Origin: Planctomycetaceae bacterium
GTDB taxonomy: Bacteria > Planctomycetota > Planctomycetia > Pirellulales > Thermoguttaceae
DNA: 36,490 bases
Assembly: GCA_004556055.1 (NCBI GenBank)
Contig: SFIW01000023.1
Span: 1 to 36,490 of the forward strand
Direction: 5' to 3'
Positions within the stretch are counted from its first letter, which is position 1. Each line of letters opens with the position of its first letter. This document shows positions 19,436 through 27,449 of this stretch, piece after piece. The notes under the pieces are model-generated. The model did no database searches and was not told the DNA's origin. It saw nothing but the letters and a program-made list of their open reading frames with translations. The position numbers were made by a program, and so were the translations under genes.

Positions 19436-19610
19436 CCTGAATGAACTTGTCGTTCAGGCATGCACAAACGCGCACAAGATTCTGCGGTCGCTCCCTCTAT
19501 GACATTCATCCCTACATAGCGGTCAAACGGCAACAAGACCTATTCAGTCTTTTCGTCTGTTTCTTTCAATATCTTAACGCAACTTCCCTTCTCAACAGCG
19601 TATTTGAAAG

Positions 19611-19637
19611 AAAAAAGGACGCAACAAACGCGTCTTT
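19611..19637 (-). terminator. Orphan terminator-like hairpin in the intergenic region
   Basis: On the minus strand, AAAGACGC (19637-19630) pairs with GCGTCCTT (19622-19615; one wobble pair), followed by TTTTTTC. No annotated gene ends here. It would stop transcripts heading into the 16533-19343 gene. Confidence 0.45.
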
Positions 19638-19855
19638 GCTACAACCATCCTCAAAGAAGCAAATTATAAAAAAGAGGAAGAACTCTCAAACTATCCAAAA
19701 AAACTAAAACGCTCAAACAACAGGAAACACAAAAGAAAAAGAGGCCCCGCACTCGCTACATTTTCTCGCGTTATTCCAAAGCGTTAAAATCGGCGCTTTT
19801 ATCGACAAAACCGTTATTTTTTTGAATAAAAAAAAGTAAAATATGAACTTAATAC

Positions 19856-19884
19856 TTGCTTAAAAGTATCGCGCAAATTATCAT
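19856..19884 (+). promoter_or_regulatory. Promoter candidate for the poly-Asn protein gene (TTGCTT type)
   Basis: TTGCTT at 19856-19861, a 17-base spacer, TATCAT at 19879-19884. It predicts a leader of about 180 nt before ATG 20075. Confidence 0.55.
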
Positions 19885-20074
19885 TCTAAAGAAGCGTCGT
19901 GTTCTATGAACAGACTTTGTTTATCGAAAGGCAAAACGCGCCAGAGCGTTCGGCCCTTTTATGTCGCTCTTTAGCGGTTTGGATTTCGTGATTTGTAAGG
20001 ATCGCGACCGCTCGACAGAGACAGGCAATCATAGAGTTTTACCGTTAAAGCCTAAGTTGATTTAGGAGATTCTC

Positions 20075-21565
20075 ATGAGTCGAAGTAATTTCGTTCTTCG
20101 TTTAAGCGCGATCCTGGCGTTGATCGTTCTCTTCACCGTTCCTGTTTCAACGGCTTACGCGGCGAACAACAACAATAATAACAATAACAATAACAGCAAT
20201 AATAACAATAACAACAATAACAATAATAATAACAATAACAATAACAATAACAATAACAACAATGGCAGCAATCGAGGCGGCGGAAGTAGTTCCTCGACGG
20301 GCGGCGTGGCGATCGACGCGAACGGCGTTCTTCAGCGCGTTATCGTCGACGACGGCCTTTTAGCCGCCGCTCGCGAAGAAGCGTACAAGGCGATTCCTTC
20401 CGACATGCGCGCGCAGAGCAAATTGCGAAAAGTTTCTCTCAACCGTCTCGAAGCCGCTATCGTTGAAAACGGCGGCGTCGTCACCGACGAAATGGCTAAC
20501 CTCGCCGGTTTAACTCGTATCGAGAACGTCTTCATCTACCCCGAAACTGGCGATGTCGTTATCGCCGGTCCCGCTGAAGGATGGAAAGGCGGAGTCGACG
20601 GTTCTGTCGTCGGCGCGAAGAGCGGTCGTCCGACCCTTCAGCTTCAAGACCTTGTCGTCGCCTTACGCGCCTATCCCGCCGACGGTAAAGCTCCTAGTTT
20701 TGTCGGGTGTTCCATTGATCCAACCGAACAGGGTCTGCGCAATATGCAGTCATTCTTGAAGAACGCGCCTCAGCCGAACGTTGCCAGCGATAACGAATGT
20801 CGCGTCTACGCCGCAGGCGTCCGCAACGCGCTTGGTCTTCAAGACGTCAAAGTTTGGGGCGTTTCTCCCAAGACGAATTTCGCCGCGACTCTTGTCGCCG
20901 CCGACTACCGCATGAAACTCATCGGTATCGGACTTGAACAATCCCCCGTCAAGGTCGTGACTTACGCCGAAAAATCCAATCCGCGAGTCAACGCCTCTAA
21001 CGGCCTTGTTCGTTGGTACTTCCAGCCCAATTACGATTGCGTTGTTGAAACTGAAAATGGCGACGCGCTCCAACTCATTGGCAACGGAGTCATCCTCGTC
21101 GGTGAAGACGAACTCGTCAGCGCTGAAGGAAAACGTTCCGCCAATACCGGACGCGGCAACCCCGCGACTCGCGCTTACGCCAAGAGCTTCACTCAGAAAT
21201 TCGAAAAAATCGCGGACGAAACTCCCGTCTACGCAAGCCTCCGCAACCTCATCGACATGACGATCGTCGCCGCGTACCTCCAGAAAGAGAACGTTTACGA
21301 AAAAGCGAACTGGACGCCCGATTTCTTCGCCAGCGAAGAGCAGTTCCAGACTGAAACGGTCAACGAAGTCAAATTCGCGGAAACCGCGGTCAACACGATT
21401 CGTCATAGCGCGAATCTCGTCTCCTATCCGACGGGCGGCGGCGTTCGTATCGAACCCCAAATCGCTCTCGACGTCGATCATCTCAAGTACGACGAAAAAG
21501 GCGACGTCGAAAAGAAACGCGAAAACTCCTCGAATTCCGATCTTTCTCAGTGGTGGTGGGACTGA
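20075..21565 (+). CDS. Exported poly-asparagine protein, DUF1598-like
   Basis: A 496-residue protein starting at ATG 20075, behind AGGAG with seven bases between. A signal peptide (residues 1-29) ends at STAYA. It is followed directly by 33 residues of which 32 are Asn (one Ser), then a Gly/Ser-rich linker and a folded domain beginning GVAIDANGVLQRVIVDDG. That opening, and the general layout of a secreted protein found in planctomycetes, fit my memory of the DUF1598 family; I hold this label loosely. The domain has two cysteines (in FVGCSID and NECRVYA) that might pair, and a C-terminal SQWWWD. No catalytic signature is apparent. The neighbour in divergent orientation is another large secreted protein, so both may belong to the envelope. 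Transcription ends at 21589-21622. Confidence 0.85.
   Translation: MSRSNFVLRLSAILALIVLFTVPVSTAYAANNNNNNNNNNSNNNNNNNNNNNNNNNNNNNNNNGSNRGGGSSSSTGGVAIDANGVLQRVIVDDGLLAAAREEAYKAIPSDMRAQSKLRKVSLNRLEAAIVENGGVVTDEMANLAGLTRIENVFIYPETGDVVIAGPAEGWKGGVDGSVVGAKSGRPTLQLQDLVVALRAYPADGKAPSFVGCSIDPTEQGLRNMQSFLKNAPQPNVASDNECRVYAAGVRNALGLQDVKVWGVSPKTNFAATLVAADYRMKLIGIGLEQSPVKVVTYAEKSNPRVNASNGLVRWYFQPNYDCVVETENGDALQLIGNGVILVGEDELVSAEGKRSANTGRGNPATRAYAKSFTQKFEKIADETPVYASLRNLIDMTIVAAYLQKENVYEKANWTPDFFASEEQFQTETVNEVKFAETAVNTIRHSANLVSYPTGGGVRIEPQIALDVDHLKYDEKGDVEKKRENSSNSDLSQWWWD
20165..20263 (+). repeat. Asparagine codon tract (AAT/AAC)
   Basis: Thirty-three codons, 32 of them AAT or AAC in an irregular mixture, with one AGC after the tenth. 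Mixed codons argue for selection on the amino acid rather than simple triplet slippage, and against a base-calling artefact. Confidence 0.95.
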
Positions 21566-21588
21566 GTTATAACTCTGATTCATCCAAT

Positions 21589-21622
21589 GGGAATGCGCTT
21601 TACGCGGCGCATTCCTTTTTTT
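21589..21622 (+). terminator. Terminator of the poly-Asn protein gene
   Basis: A 9-bp stem GGAATGCGC (21590-21598)/GCGCATTCC (21607-21615) with an 8-base loop, followed by seven T. Confidence 0.92.
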
Positions 21623-21743
21623 GTTCCATTGGGTTGCAATTCAAAAAGACGAGTTGTAGAAAATCGTCCCCGATTAGACGCGACTAGCGGTTACAGACGT
21701 CGCTCTAGACGGAGCGTCTCCCCTAAGACAATATTTCAAGCCA

Positions 21744-21785
21744 ATAAAAAACGCCATGCGCGGCAATCGCTGTCGCGGCATGGCG
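21744..21785 (-). terminator. Terminator of the NTF2-like lipoprotein gene
   Basis: On the minus strand, CGCCATGC (21785-21778) pairs with GCATGGCG (21759-21752), with a further GCG/CGC pairing inside past a bulged C, then TTTTTTATT. It lies about 30 bases after the stop. Confidence 0.82.
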
Positions 21786-21812
21786 GATTGTGCAACTAAC
21801 GAGAGGCTAAAA

Positions 21813-22409
21813 CTAGCGGATCGTACTTGTTTCTTCAAGTCTCACGGCGGTACGTTCGACGCGCGGCTGTTCCGGAGCTTCTTGAGCGACGATTACCGAC
21901 TCTTCGAAGTCGACCGCAACGTCCCCGACGTTGAAGCCCGCGACGCGCCAATCGTCGCCGTCGCGCGTCATCGCAAAGGTAAGCGTGTCGCGTTGAACCT
22001 TACCAGATTCTGCGTAATCTTCCACTTCGACCCAAACGAAGACGCGACCTTCGCTATTGATCTTGGACTTTTCGACGACGCGCCAACGTATCGATTCGCT
22101 CGCTTGGGCGACGAAATTCTCACTCTGAGCGTCGCGCGCGCGTTCGGAAAGAAGCATAAACGCGCCCTCGCTATCCCCGCGGAAAAAGGCGCGGAAGAAG
22201 GCGTTCACCACCCCCTCGGGAGTCGACGCCGTCTCCACGTCAAGAGGCGTTGCGTCTTGCGTTAATCCTTCCTTCTCGCCCGATGAGCTAACGCTCTGCT
22301 CCGAGGGCGTTCCATTGGACGTTTCTGTTCCTGCGTCGCCGGATCCACATCCCACGAGCAACGTCAGCGCCGCCATAAGCGATACGCTCAACGAGACGAT
22401 TCGTTTCAT
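21813..22409 (-). CDS. Lipoprotein with NTF2-like (DUF4878-type) domain
   Basis: I choose ATG 22409 (MKRIVSLSVSLMAALTLLVGC, 198 residues), because GGAG lies seven bases upstream; the ATG just before it is too close. The signal peptide ends in a canonical lipobox LVGC, so the protein is a lipid-anchored envelope protein. A Ser/Thr/Gly linker (about residues 21-60) precedes a domain of about 110 residues: STPEGVVNAFFRAFFRGDSEGAF, then RWRVVEKSKINSEGRVFVWVEVEDY, then DTLTFAMTRDGDDWRVAGF. This helix-then-curved-sheet layout with a final WRV is that of DUF4878 and related NTF2-like lipoproteins. Ligand and role are unknown. A longer in-frame extension up to 22604 is not supported by any ribosome site. 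Confidence 0.85.
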   Translation of the reverse strand: MKRIVSLSVSLMAALTLLVGCGSGDAGTETSNGTPSEQSVSSSGEKEGLTQDATPLDVETASTPEGVVNAFFRAFFRGDSEGAFMLLSERARDAQSENFVAQASESIRWRVVEKSKINSEGRVFVWVEVEDYAESGKVQRDTLTFAMTRDGDDWRVAGFNVGDVAVDFEESVIVAQEAPEQPRVERTAVRLEETSTIR

Positions 22410-22480
22410 CATCAAACTCCATTTTGATTTCACTAAGCTCTCCCCGACTCCTTTCGGGGAACTGAGGTTAAAGACGATAA

Positions 22481-22509
22481 TTTGTAAGCTTTTTACCAAC
22501 TTGAAGCAA
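22481..22509 (-). promoter_or_regulatory. Promoter candidate for the NTF2-like lipoprotein (TTGCTT type)
   Basis: On the minus strand, TTGCTT (22509-22504), a 17-base spacer and TACAAA (22486-22481). The leader of about 65 nt contains a GC-rich hairpin at 22441-22460 (CCCCGA/TCGGGG). Confidence 0.5.
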
Positions 22510-22657
22510 GATGAAAAAGATAGAAAGAACCAACTAAAATAGGAAAAATTTCCGTTCGTTCCCTGTTGATTTAAAAGTCGCCCAAACCTCCACCGCTCTT
22601 TCATAGCAAATTCGCGAGAACGTCCCCTTTACCCTCCCCCCTTCAGAATTCGTAACA

Positions 22658-23467
22658 ATGTCAGAAAGCTCCCCCCGAAAAGTTGTCCTTGTCACGCGTC
22701 CCGTCGATCAAGCAGAAGAACTCGAAACTCTTTTACACGCGCGAAATTTCGCGACAATGCGTCAACCGGCAATAGAAATTCGTCCGTCGCGCGAACCGGA
22801 GCGACTCGACGCCGCGTTGCGTTCCTTAGCGCTCAAAGAGTACGACTGGCTTGTGTTTTCCAGCGCCAATGGAGCGCGCGTCGCGATGGAGCGCCTCGCC
22901 GAACTCTTCGCGCGTCCCTTAGACGCGTGCGGAGAAGCGCTCCGCGAATGGGGCGTTAAAGTCGCCGTCGTCGGTTCGGGGACTGCAAAGGCGCTTCGTT
23001 CCTACGGAATCACTTCCCCCGACGCGACGCCTGAAGTTTTCGACGCGGAACATCTCGTCGCCACTTTCGACGCAATCGTTTCCGATTTTGCGTCGACGCG
23101 ATTTCTTTCGTTCCGCGCAAGTCGAGGAAGACAAATACTTTCTGAGGAACTTACCAAACGCGGCGCTAAGTATGCGGAAGTCGAAGCATATCATAGCGCC
23201 GACGTAGAGAAAGCGGCCCCTGACGTTCTTGAAGCGTTGAAAAATGGTAAGATCGACGCCGTCACAGCAACAAGTTCCGCGACCGTTCGTTCGCTTTTAC
23301 GACTCTTTGGCGACGCCTCAAAGAACGCGCGGTGGATCGCGCTCAGTCCTCTCACGGGGAGCGCTCTTGAAAAAGAAGGGATTCGTCCTGCGGGAATCGC
23401 GCGGGAAGCGACGATGACGTCTCTCGCCGATTGCGTCGCGAAGGTTCTCAGCGGCGCGCAAGATTGA
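22658..23467 (+). CDS. hemD: Uroporphyrinogen-III synthase
   Basis: Closes hydroxymethylbilane to uroporphyrinogen III, with inversion of ring D, in tetrapyrrole synthesis. The 269-residue length is typical. The fold is two alternating alpha/beta lobes. Lobe 1 opens with VVLVTRPVDQAEELETLL and has EYDWLVFSSANGARVAMERL, the best conserved part of this poorly conserved family. KVAVVGSGTAKALRSYGI follows, and lobe 2 has IDAVTATSSATVRSLLRLF and WIALSPLTGSALEKEGI. ATG 22658 has no clear ribosome site, but the protein start fits. No other haem genes are adjacent. Its product would supply, among other things, haem for c-type proteins such as that at 8401. A bidirectional terminator follows. Confidence 0.93.
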   Translation: MSESSPRKVVLVTRPVDQAEELETLLHARNFATMRQPAIEIRPSREPERLDAALRSLALKEYDWLVFSSANGARVAMERLAELFARPLDACGEALREWGVKVAVVGSGTAKALRSYGITSPDATPEVFDAEHLVATFDAIVSDFASTRFLSFRASRGRQILSEELTKRGAKYAEVEAYHSADVEKAAPDVLEALKNGKIDAVTATSSATVRSLLRLFGDASKNARWIALSPLTGSALEKEGIRPAGIAREATMTSLADCVAKVLSGAQD

Positions 23468-23501
23468 GGGAAGAAGGAAGAGAGCGCGTTTTAAAAATGA
23501 A

Positions 23502-23534
23502 AAGCCTTGCGCAACGGAGAGTTACGCAAGGCTT
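23502..23534. terminator. Bidirectional terminator between hemD and rhaA
   Basis: A perfect 10-bp stem AAGCCTTGCG (23502-23511)/CGCAAGGCTT (23525-23534) with a 13-base loop. It is followed by CTATTTT on the plus strand and by TTCATTTTT on the minus strand. Confidence 0.88.
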
Positions 23535-23576
23535 CTATTTTAACGCGTCGCGATGAAAACGCGAGAAGCGAGAGAA

Positions 23577-24833
23577 TTACGCGCGCTTCGAAAGGACGTT
23601 CTTCTCATAGGCTTCACATTCGGCGATCCACTTTTCTCCGACGGGAACGCCGTTCTTTTCGCAGAAGTAGTCCCAAACGGGTCCGAAAGGAGCGGACTTG
23701 AGTTCTTCAAGAAGGGCGAGTCTCTTCGTATAGTTCATGTTGAGTTCGAGATCGCGCAGAGCGTCGATCGGTTCGAGAGCGGCGCAAAGGAGCGCTTTAA
23801 TCGCGTTGCGAGTTCCGATCGTCCACGCGGCGACGCGGTTGATCGTGCCGTCAAAGAAGTCGAGCGCGAAATAGGTGCGCTCGATAAGGTTGTTGCGAAT
23901 GAGCTCTTCGGCGATCGCGCGCATTTGATCGTTCCACGTGACGACGTGGTCGGAGTCCCAGCGAACGCCGCGGCTGACGTGGAGAAGAATTTCGTCGACA
24001 AACATCGACGCGGAGGAAATCTTGTCGCTGATACATTCAGTCGGATGGAAATGACCGGCGTCGAGGGTCAGAAGAAGATTATTCTTGACGGCGTAGCCCA
24101 TGCAGAATTCATGGCTGCCAACGGTGTAGCTTTCGACGCCGATACCGAAGAGCTTCGATTCGATACCGTCGCGGATATTTTCCTTCGGATATTTGACGGA
24201 GAAGATCTCGTCGTAGGATTCCGCCAAGCGCTTGCGCGGGGAGAGACGATCGACGGGAGTATCTTTCATACCGTCGGGAGTCCAGTGGTTGACGACGCAG
24301 GGAGAACCGAGCTGTTCGCCGAAATAATTCGCGATCTTGCGACAACACTTGTCGTGTTCGATCCAGAAATCGCGGATTTCCTTGCAGGGATGAGAAAGGG
24401 TAAGTCCGTCGGCGGCCTTCGGATGAGAGAAGAAGGTCGGATTGAAATCGAGGCCGATCTTCTGAGTCTTCGCCCAGTCGACCCAACCTTGGAAATTCTC
24501 GGGGCCAATCTCGTTGCGATCGACTTTCTTGCCGTTATTCTCAAGATAAATCGCGTGGAGATTGAATCGCTGAGTTCCAGGAATGAGAGAGAACGCCTTC
24601 TCCGCGTCGGAACGCAATTCATCCGGCGTTCGCGCTTTGCCGGGATAATTGCCCGTGGAGAGAATACCGCCCGTCAGTTCCCCGGCGCTTTCGAAACCGG
24701 CGACGTCGTCTCCTTGCCAGCAGTGAAGAGAGATCTGAATCTTATTAACGCGCTCGATAGCGGCGTCAACGTCGACTCCGAGCTCAGCATATCTTTCTTT
24801 CGCTAACGCAAACGCTTTTTCAATATTACTCAT
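23577..24833 (-). CDS. rhaA: L-rhamnose isomerase
   Basis: Converts L-rhamnose to L-rhamnulose, the first cytoplasmic step of rhamnose use; a metal-dependent TIM-barrel enzyme. At 418 residues it matches the E. coli length closely. Recognisable segments are QISLHCWQGDDVAGFES near the N-terminus, NHWTPDGMKDTPVDRLSPRK in the middle, and the metal-site segments LDAGHFHP, RWDSDHVVTWND and ALDFFDGTINRVAAW. ATG 24833 follows AGGAG by ten bases. The kinase and aldolase of the pathway (RhaB, RhaD) are not in the window. A solitary rhaA suggests a dispersed pathway. It is divergent from a small lipoprotein gene across 188 AT-rich bases; TTGACG lies on its strand near 24966 but lacks a convincing -10. 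Confidence 0.97.
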   Translation of the reverse strand: MSNIEKAFALAKERYAELGVDVDAAIERVNKIQISLHCWQGDDVAGFESAGELTGGILSTGNYPGKARTPDELRSDAEKAFSLIPGTQRFNLHAIYLENNGKKVDRNEIGPENFQGWVDWAKTQKIGLDFNPTFFSHPKAADGLTLSHPCKEIRDFWIEHDKCCRKIANYFGEQLGSPCVVNHWTPDGMKDTPVDRLSPRKRLAESYDEIFSVKYPKENIRDGIESKLFGIGVESYTVGSHEFCMGYAVKNNLLLTLDAGHFHPTECISDKISSASMFVDEILLHVSRGVRWDSDHVVTWNDQMRAIAEELIRNNLIERTYFALDFFDGTINRVAAWTIGTRNAIKALLCAALEPIDALRDLELNMNYTKRLALLEELKSAPFGPVWDYFCEKNGVPVGEKWIAECEAYEKNVLSKRA

Positions 24834-25021
24834 GGAAATAGAACTCCTAAATTAAATCTACACGCCCTACCGAGCGACGATGGATAAAACTATTGACTAA
24901 ATACGTTGATTCGCCTTAATATATTAAAGACCGGCTTTGAAATAATCGATAAAATCAATACGTCAAACACAGATTATCAAGAATCCACCTTATCATATAA
25001 GCGATTTTAAGGAAGCTAACA

Positions 25022-25234
25022 ATGAATAATTCATCTATCGCGTCAAAGCGACCTGACGGCGTCAACCGTCGCCAACTTCTTAAAGGCGCCGCTTGTCTTG
25101 CTATTTTGGTTCCCACGCTTTGCGCCGCGACTGGCTGTCAAACGATGAAGGATCTTTTTAGCGGTTCAAGTAACGATCGCAAGGACTCAAAAACGATCGA
25201 CGACGTCATGACGGAAAAGAGACCCGAGTGGTGA
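25022..25234 (+). CDS. Small Tat-type lipoprotein (70 aa)
   Basis: A 70-residue protein behind AAGGAAG with six bases before ATG 25022. The N-region has a twin-arginine motif (NRRQLLKG), then a hydrophobic stretch and a lipobox-like AATGC. It is therefore predicted to be exported by Tat and lipid-anchored at about residue 39. The mature part is only about 32 polar residues (QTMKDLFSGSSNDRKDSKTI then DDVMTEKRPEW). A good terminator follows at once, so it is a single-gene unit. I do not recognise the family. Tat export of so short a chain is odd; it may hold or deliver a partner, or be a remnant of a longer protein. Confidence 0.72.
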   Translation: MNNSSIASKRPDGVNRRQLLKGAACLAILVPTLCAATGCQTMKDLFSGSSNDRKDSKTIDDVMTEKRPEW

Positions 25235-25256
25235 TCTCCTTTCCTTTCGTTTTTTC

Positions 25257-25286
25257 AGCGTCGGGCTTTTCTCGACGCTTTTTTTA
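25257..25286 (+). terminator. Terminator of the small lipoprotein gene
   Basis: AGCGTCG (25257-25263)/CGACGCT (25273-25279) with a 9-base loop and a run of seven T. Its T run overlaps the stop codon of the convergent permease gene (25284-25286). Confidence 0.88.
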
Positions 25287-26759
25287 TGCCTTCGCCTTTT
25301 CTATGACTTCTTCCTCCTCGTCGTCCAAGGGAGGCAACGGCTGAACGCTCCCTGCCATTAACGCGGCTATCCACCGCGTTTCGGGGAATGATAGGCAAAT
25401 GATCTTCGTTACGACCGCAAGGGGCGGCGAGAGGAACATTCCAACGGGCCCCAGCAACCACCCGAAAAAGATCAAGGCGATCAGGACGATCAACGGCGAC
25501 AGGTCGAGACCTTTTCCAAGCAACCGCGGCTCAAGTCCATATCCTATAACGCAGTTTATCAAGACGAAGAAAACCGTATCGACAGCGCCGACAACAATGC
25601 CGTGATCGACCACCGCCAGAACGATAGGCGGAATTGCCGCTACAACGGAGCCAATGTTGGGAATATAGTTAAGCAAAAAGGCGACAAATCCCCAAAGAAG
25701 CGGATACTGAACGTTCGTCGCATACAATAAAATGATGACGAGAACGCCGACGGCCAGGCTCATGAACGTCTTAATCGCCATATAGCGACGAATATCGTGG
25801 ACGACGCCCATGATCCGCGAATTAACAAAGTTTCGTTCCCCCAACGCAGCGATCAGTTTTTTCGGAATCATCGCCGCTTCTAATAGCATAAAAATTACAA
25901 GAAGCGTAATAATCAGCGCGTTGCTCGCAATATAACTTAACTCCGTCGCCAACCCGGCCAGGAATTTAAAGAGCTGTTGAGAACTCAAAGCCACTGCGGT
26001 AGAGGATAGGTCGTCTGATATACTGGAAGTATCGTCCCTTTCGTCCTTAACGGTAAGAGGATCAGGGTCGATGATCGGACGCGGAGTCTCGGGCAATAGC
26101 CCAAAATTCGGTTCAGGGGTTTCCTGAGAAAGGTCGAGAGGATTCAACGAGATAATTCCCTCGTCCAACGCCTTCTCTAAATAGGGGCCCAATACGATCT
26201 CCTCGGCGTTTTCCTGATCGATCGGCGCTTCCCACGCGGACTGCTCCACGCCTCGAGACGTCTTTTCCTCTTTGAGATTCAAAATCTCCTTAGATTGGAC
26301 AGGCTCTTTGGGAGCCGCTTTTTCTTGACGCGGCGATTCCGCGCCTTGGGACGTGGATTTTTGCGGTTCCGGCTCAGGCTCAGGATCAGGATCCTCCTTG
26401 AAGAAGGGGATCGCGTCCCCGATATGGAGGTTATTCTCTTCAAGAGTCGTAATAAACCGATGTCGATACTCGGGAATATCGCTTGCAAATTGAGCGATTT
26501 GCGACCCGACGATCGTCGCCGCGCCGCCGCCGACTAAAAGAACGCCTATGCTGATTACCGTGAGCGCCAACCATTGGCAAACCCCCTTCGACGTAAGCCA
26601 ATTCATAGGCATAACTAAAAGAACGGCAAAGAAGGAAGCGAGTAAAAAAGGGCCTAGAATGCTTCGCGCGGAATACACGCCCGCTAAGATAACAATAATC
26701 GAACTCAGAATCACGCAGTAATTCTTCAAAAGACTCGGTCTAGATTCTTTTTGGTTCAA
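25284..26759 (-). CDS. AI-2E/PerM-family permease with large acidic insertion
   Basis: An inner-membrane protein of the UPF0118/AI-2 exporter family (491 residues; usual 350-380). Start is TTG 26759 with AAGGA eight bases upstream; the next Met is inside the second membrane segment. Two membrane segments (about 14-50) and a third (63-85) are followed by an insertion at about 120-250. The insertion is rich in Glu, Pro, Asp and Ser (EDPDPEPEPEP), absent from usual members. The family core then resumes: a helix at 275-296, NYIPNIGSVVAAIPP, EPRLLGKGLDLSPLIVLIAL and FFGWLLGPVGMFLSPPLAVV, the most conserved stretch. Members export quorum-signalling or other small molecules or exchange ions; the substrate here is unknown. 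It lies 58 bases downstream of the NfeD-like gene and is probably co-transcribed with it. Confidence 0.9.
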   Translation of the reverse strand: MNQKESRPSLLKNYCVILSSIIVILAGVYSARSILGPFLLASFFAVLLVMPMNWLTSKGVCQWLALTVISIGVLLVGGGAATIVGSQIAQFASDIPEYRHRFITTLEENNLHIGDAIPFFKEDPDPEPEPEPQKSTSQGAESPRQEKAAPKEPVQSKEILNLKEEKTSRGVEQSAWEAPIDQENAEEIVLGPYLEKALDEGIISLNPLDLSQETPEPNFGLLPETPRPIIDPDPLTVKDERDDTSSISDDLSSTAVALSSQQLFKFLAGLATELSYIASNALIITLLVIFMLLEAAMIPKKLIAALGERNFVNSRIMGVVHDIRRYMAIKTFMSLAVGVLVIILLYATNVQYPLLWGFVAFLLNYIPNIGSVVAAIPPIVLAVVDHGIVVGAVDTVFFVLINCVIGYGLEPRLLGKGLDLSPLIVLIALIFFGWLLGPVGMFLSPPLAVVTKIICLSFPETRWIAALMAGSVQPLPPLDDEEEEVIEKAKA

Positions 26760-26817
26760 AGTAATTATCCTTCAAAAATCATATTCCAACGACGATCGAA
26801 AAGCTCGCGTAACCGAA

Positions 26818-27393
26818 TTACTTCCTCGGCTCTACTAGAAGCTGACTCCCAGAGAGAGCCTTGACCACGACGATCGGAACGCCGGGAGCCAAAGAGTCGG
26901 GAGAATCGGTCAACGCCTCGTATTCAACAGTTCTTCCCTGCTGCAAGATCGTCGCTTTTCCCACACCGGCGCGTCCGCCGGGGATGCGCAGATATACCGT
27001 TCCCTCCGCGCCTATTTCCGAACCGCGAACAAGGGAACCGCTGTAGTTAAACGCAACGAGGAGCTTCATCAGACGGTAGACGCCCCACATCGCTATCGCG
27101 CCGCAAAGCGTCGCTATCCCTGCGGCTAACCCCTGCGACGCCTCAAGTTCAAGAGCCGCAAGCCCCGCAAGACCGAAAAAAGCAATTCCCGCCGAAAGCG
27201 ATTTAAAAGAAAACGCGCGCAAAAAACCGGCGCCCCCGTCATGAACAGCGCCCGCGTCGACGCTATCGCTCGGCGCGTCAATAACGTCGCCCCCGTCTAT
27301 TCCGTCCCCGCCGAGTCCTAAAAATCCGACGAAAAGACTGATTACCACGATGGTCGTTCCAAGTATGGCGCAGAATAAATAGACCGACGTCAT
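26818..27393 (-). CDS. NfeD-like membrane protein with OB-fold domain
   Basis: I choose ATG 27393 (MTSVYLFCAILG), which has AGGAG seven bases upstream, over an in-frame start at 27435; the product is 191 residues. A first membrane helix (about 4-25) is followed by a Gly/Asp-rich loop (GLGGDGIDGGDVIDAPSD), then two helices (about 65-110). The cytoplasmic or periplasmic OB-fold domain (about 125-190) has GSEIGAEGTVYLRIPGGRAGVG and GVPIVVVKALSGSQLLVEP, as in NfeD C-terminal domains. NfeD-type proteins are encoded next to SPFH/flotillin proteins and bind them; here a flotillin gene lies divergently 252 bases away. This short form lacks the serine-protease (ClpP-like) domain of long NfeD proteins. 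Confidence 0.85.
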   Translation of the reverse strand: MTSVYLFCAILGTTIVVISLFVGFLGLGGDGIDGGDVIDAPSDSVDAGAVHDGGAGFLRAFSFKSLSAGIAFFGLAGLAALELEASQGLAAGIATLCGAIAMWGVYRLMKLLVAFNYSGSLVRGSEIGAEGTVYLRIPGGRAGVGKATILQQGRTVEYEALTDSPDSLAPGVPIVVVKALSGSQLLVEPRK

Positions 27394-27449
27394 AGTCTTA
27401 CTCCTTTCAATTCGGCGCTCTTCGGCGTCTAACACGTCATGCCGAATAC

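Larger units (their letters stand above)
19344..20074. other. Long divergent intergenic region (731 bp)
   Basis: Between two divergent secreted-protein genes. It contains an 8-bp-stem hairpin at about 19372-19399 just upstream of the minus gene, a minus-strand terminator-like hairpin at 19611-19637, a TATAAT on the minus strand at 19668-19663, and a promoter for the plus gene at 19856-19884 with a leader of about 180 nt. An 88-codon plus frame at 19441-19707 has no ribosome site, and I do not regard it as a gene. Confidence 0.6.

Noticed and set aside
19441..19707. An 88-codon plus-strand frame in the intergenic region
   Set aside because: No ribosome site, a low-complexity Lys/Asn/Gln-rich end, no promoter in phase, and it overlaps the minus-strand hairpin.
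20165..20263. The Asn tract as a sequencing or assembly artefact
   Set aside because: AAT and AAC codons are irregularly mixed and one AGC interrupts them; the frame continues correctly into a folded domain.
21623..21743. A structured RNA between convergent genes (CGCTC/GAGCG hairpin near 21700-21715)
   Set aside because: Short stem, no promoter, and it lies between two terminators; probably spacer DNA.
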